A DNA stretch of 64,000 nt from Epilithonimonas xixisoli (lineage in GTDB: Bacteria > Bacteroidota > Bacteroidia > Flavobacteriales > Weeksellaceae), in contig NZ_SOEO01000001.1 of assembly GCF_004365655.1 (NCBI RefSeq), forward strand, positions 744,001 to 808,000. Reading direction: 5' to 3'. Positions 62,563 through 64,000 of this stretch are shown one piece after another. The first letter of the stretch is position 1. The number at the start of each line of letters is the position of its first letter. The notes below the pieces were generated by a model. That model was not told the DNA's origin. It worked only from the letters and a program-made list of their open reading frames with translations, and did no database searches. Both the position numbers and the translations under genes were made by a program.

Positions 62563-63423
62563 TTACTTCAACTTCAATTCATACAAATTCCCGGTAATCT
62601 TCTTATCACCTTCATCTGTCATCAAGATTGTGTTTTCATCTTTGAAACAAAGTCCTTCTTTTTGGGTGTGGTGATTTAATTCAATTTTTTCCACGTTTCC
62701 GGAGAAGAAATTATTGCCTTTCCAATTGATGAAAATCCAAACTTTGTCGGAACTCAAAATCGCAACTTTGTCTTTATTTGGGCTAATGTCTGCGCTCGTC
62801 ACAGCACAATGATTGAATTGGTCACACGTCACAAAACTTCCAATCTTTTTTGCAGGTAATTTCTGAGTCGAATTATTGTCAACTTCATATAAAACCGTTG
62901 TTCCTTCAAATTTCGAACTTCTGTTTTTCGTGAAAAGATAGAATTTGTTGTTGTGAATTAAAAACGATTCCACATCGAAGATTCTGTCTTTTTTCTTGGG
63001 TGGAAATTCTGTTTGTTCCGGATAATAGAATTGGACAATCGATTCTGCTTTTGCTTCGTTCTTATCCAAATCGGACGCATTTATTTTATAGATCGCAAGA
63101 TTCTGTCTTTCATTATCATTGTTCCCAAAATCACCGATGTAGATATTTCCTTCATCATCAGAAGTCAAATCTTCCCAATCGTTGTTTTCAACATTGGTAA
63201 TAGTAATTTCCTTGATTAATTGTCCTTTATCATTAAACCCGAAAAGAACATTTTTGTTGTGATTGTCCTCAATCGTCCAAATCAACGACGAAACTTTTGA
63301 AATCTCGCAAGCCGACGCTTCTTTTATTTTTTTTGGTAAAGATGAAATGATAGAAAAATTCTCCTGAGTTTGCGAACAAGAAAATGTAATCGATAATAAT
63401 GCTAAAAAGGAAAGTGCTTTCAT
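62563..63423 (-). CDS. Lipoprotein, SdiA-regulated/propeller-like (paralogue at 51539)
   Basis: A 286-residue SPII lipoprotein (SITFSC, then SQTQENFS). The body shares DWEDLTSDDEGNIYIGDFGNN, YYPEQTEFPPK and FDVESFLIHNNKFYLFTKN with the 51539-52417 gene, giving a beta-propeller-like pattern. Why one copy is a lipoprotein and the other is simply exported is unclear. No function is known. Confidence 0.75.
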   Translation of the reverse strand: MKALSFLALLSITFSCSQTQENFSIISSLPKKIKEASACEISKVSSLIWTIEDNHNKNVLFGFNDKGQLIKEITITNVENNDWEDLTSDDEGNIYIGDFGNNDNERQNLAIYKINASDLDKNEAKAESIVQFYYPEQTEFPPKKKDRIFDVESFLIHNNKFYLFTKNRSSKFEGTTVLYEVDNNSTQKLPAKKIGSFVTCDQFNHCAVTSADISPNKDKVAILSSDKVWIFINWKGNNFFSGNVEKIELNHHTQKEGLCFKDENTILMTDEGDKKITGNLYELKLK

Positions 63424-63452
63424 TGGATGAAATTAAATAAAATATAAGACAT

Positions 63453-63484
63453 AAAAAAATGCACAACCATAAAAGTTGTGCATT
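63453..63484 (-). terminator. Terminator of queA
   Basis: AATGCACAAC (63458-63467) pairs with GTTGTGCATT (63475-63484). On the minus strand a 7-base T run follows. Confidence 0.85.
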
Positions 63485-63506
63485 CTCTATTTGAAAAATT
63501 CAAATC

Positions 63507-64000
63507 TTAAAGAATCAACATAGCGTCTCCGTAAGAATAGAATTTATATTTTTCTTTTATCGCTTCTTCGTACGCTCTCATCACAAAATCTTTGTTTGCA
63601 AAAGCGGCAATCATCATAATCAAAGTAGATTTTGGTGTGTGGAAGTTGGTAATCATTGCGTTTGCAACTCCAAATTCGTGAGGCGGATAGATAAATTTGT
63701 TCGTCCAACCTCTGTAAGCCGAAATCTTTTTGTTAGAAGAAACAGAAGTTTCCAAAGCTCTCATCGTAGTCGTTCCAACGGCAACAACTCTGCGACCTTC
63801 TGCAACTGCTTTGTTGATGATTTCTGCGTTTTTCTCATCGATGATGGCTTCTTCAGATTCCATTTTATGTTTAGACAAATCTTCAACTTCAATTGGGTTG
63901 AAAGTTCCAAGTCCAACGTGAAGTGTGATTTCAGCAAAATCAATTCCTTTGATTTCCAATCGCTTCATCAAATGTTTCGAAAAGTGAAGGCCTGCAGTCG
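63507..64000 (-). CDS. queA: tRNA preQ1(34) S-adenosylmethionine ribosyltransferase-isomerase (partial)
   Basis: The last 164 codons of QueA, which converts preQ1 in tRNA to epoxyqueuosine. The frame is open to the right edge of the window; the visible N-terminal part reads [14 protein letters not shown], so the gene begins outside. Landmarks are [29 protein letters not shown] and [24 protein letters not shown] terminator follows at 63453-63484. Confidence 0.93.
   Translation of the reverse strand, partial: TAGLHFSKHLMKRLEIKGIDFAEITLHVGLGTFNPIEVEDLSKHKMESEEAIIDEKNAEIINKAVAEGRRVVAVGTTTMRALETSVSSNKKISAYRGWTNKFIYPPHEFGVANAMITNFHTPKSTLIMMIAAFANKDFVMRAYEEAIKEKYKFYSYGDAMLIL

Overview
The window looks like chromosomal DNA of a flavobacterium in the Chryseobacterium/Weeksellaceae range. 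The evidence is AT-rich DNA, the gliding genes gldB and gldC, Bacteroidota-type promoters (TTTG or TTG, about 18-21 nt, then TAnnTTTG), weak Shine-Dalgarno sequences, many SPII lipoproteins and TonB-plug-like secreted proteins. No rRNA, CRISPR array, transposase or prophage was seen. One tRNA (Ser, GGA) is present.

Layout. 1-14.6 kb: nadE, gldB-gldC, metB, two GNAT acetyltransferases, a membrane-anchored EEP hydrolase, pheA, a frameshifted HD phosphohydrolase gene, an APC permease, a frameshifted lipoprotein gene, a HAD protein and serA. 14.7-27.3 kb: ansA, tRNA-Ser, then a complete Kdp potassium-uptake locus. That locus has a sigma-54-type response regulator, a small helical protein, two tiny membrane ORFs, kdpFABC, a porin, a KdpD sensor domain and a separate histidine kinase. 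27.3-34 kb: a lipoprotein, an LptF/G-type permease, a WG-repeat protein, a GapN-type dehydrogenase, a DoxX-like protein and a PL10 pectate lyase. 34.3-36.5 kb: an AT-rich two-gene operon (ABC-type ATPase plus DUF4435/Toprim protein) that matches the PARIS anti-phage system AriA/AriB; this is the clearest accessory system. 36.5-43 kb: surface and secreted proteins, an epimerase-like protein, hutU. 43.0-43.8 kb: a 0.62-kb element with terminal inverted repeats enclosing a frameshifted DUF559 nuclease gene, followed by a cobalamin-riboswitch-like leader in front of a thioesterase. 44-53.6 kb: housekeeping genes (2-hydroxyacid dehydrogenase, DedA, RarA, polyprenyl synthase, LOG protein, RlmN) and a DUF2975/HTH pair. 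53.7-64 kb: a GAF protein, an HD protein fused to a Pycsar-effector-like membrane domain, a very large metallophosphoesterase/kinase-like/beta-barrel lipoprotein, and partial queA.

Across the window there is a family of about 80-105-bp intergenic repeats (four copies), several hairpin-forming repeat units, and three genes each broken by a one-base frameshift, two of them in homopolymers. The frameshifts could be assembly errors or real mutations. All functional calls rest on motif recognition and remembered family knowledge; no database search was possible.
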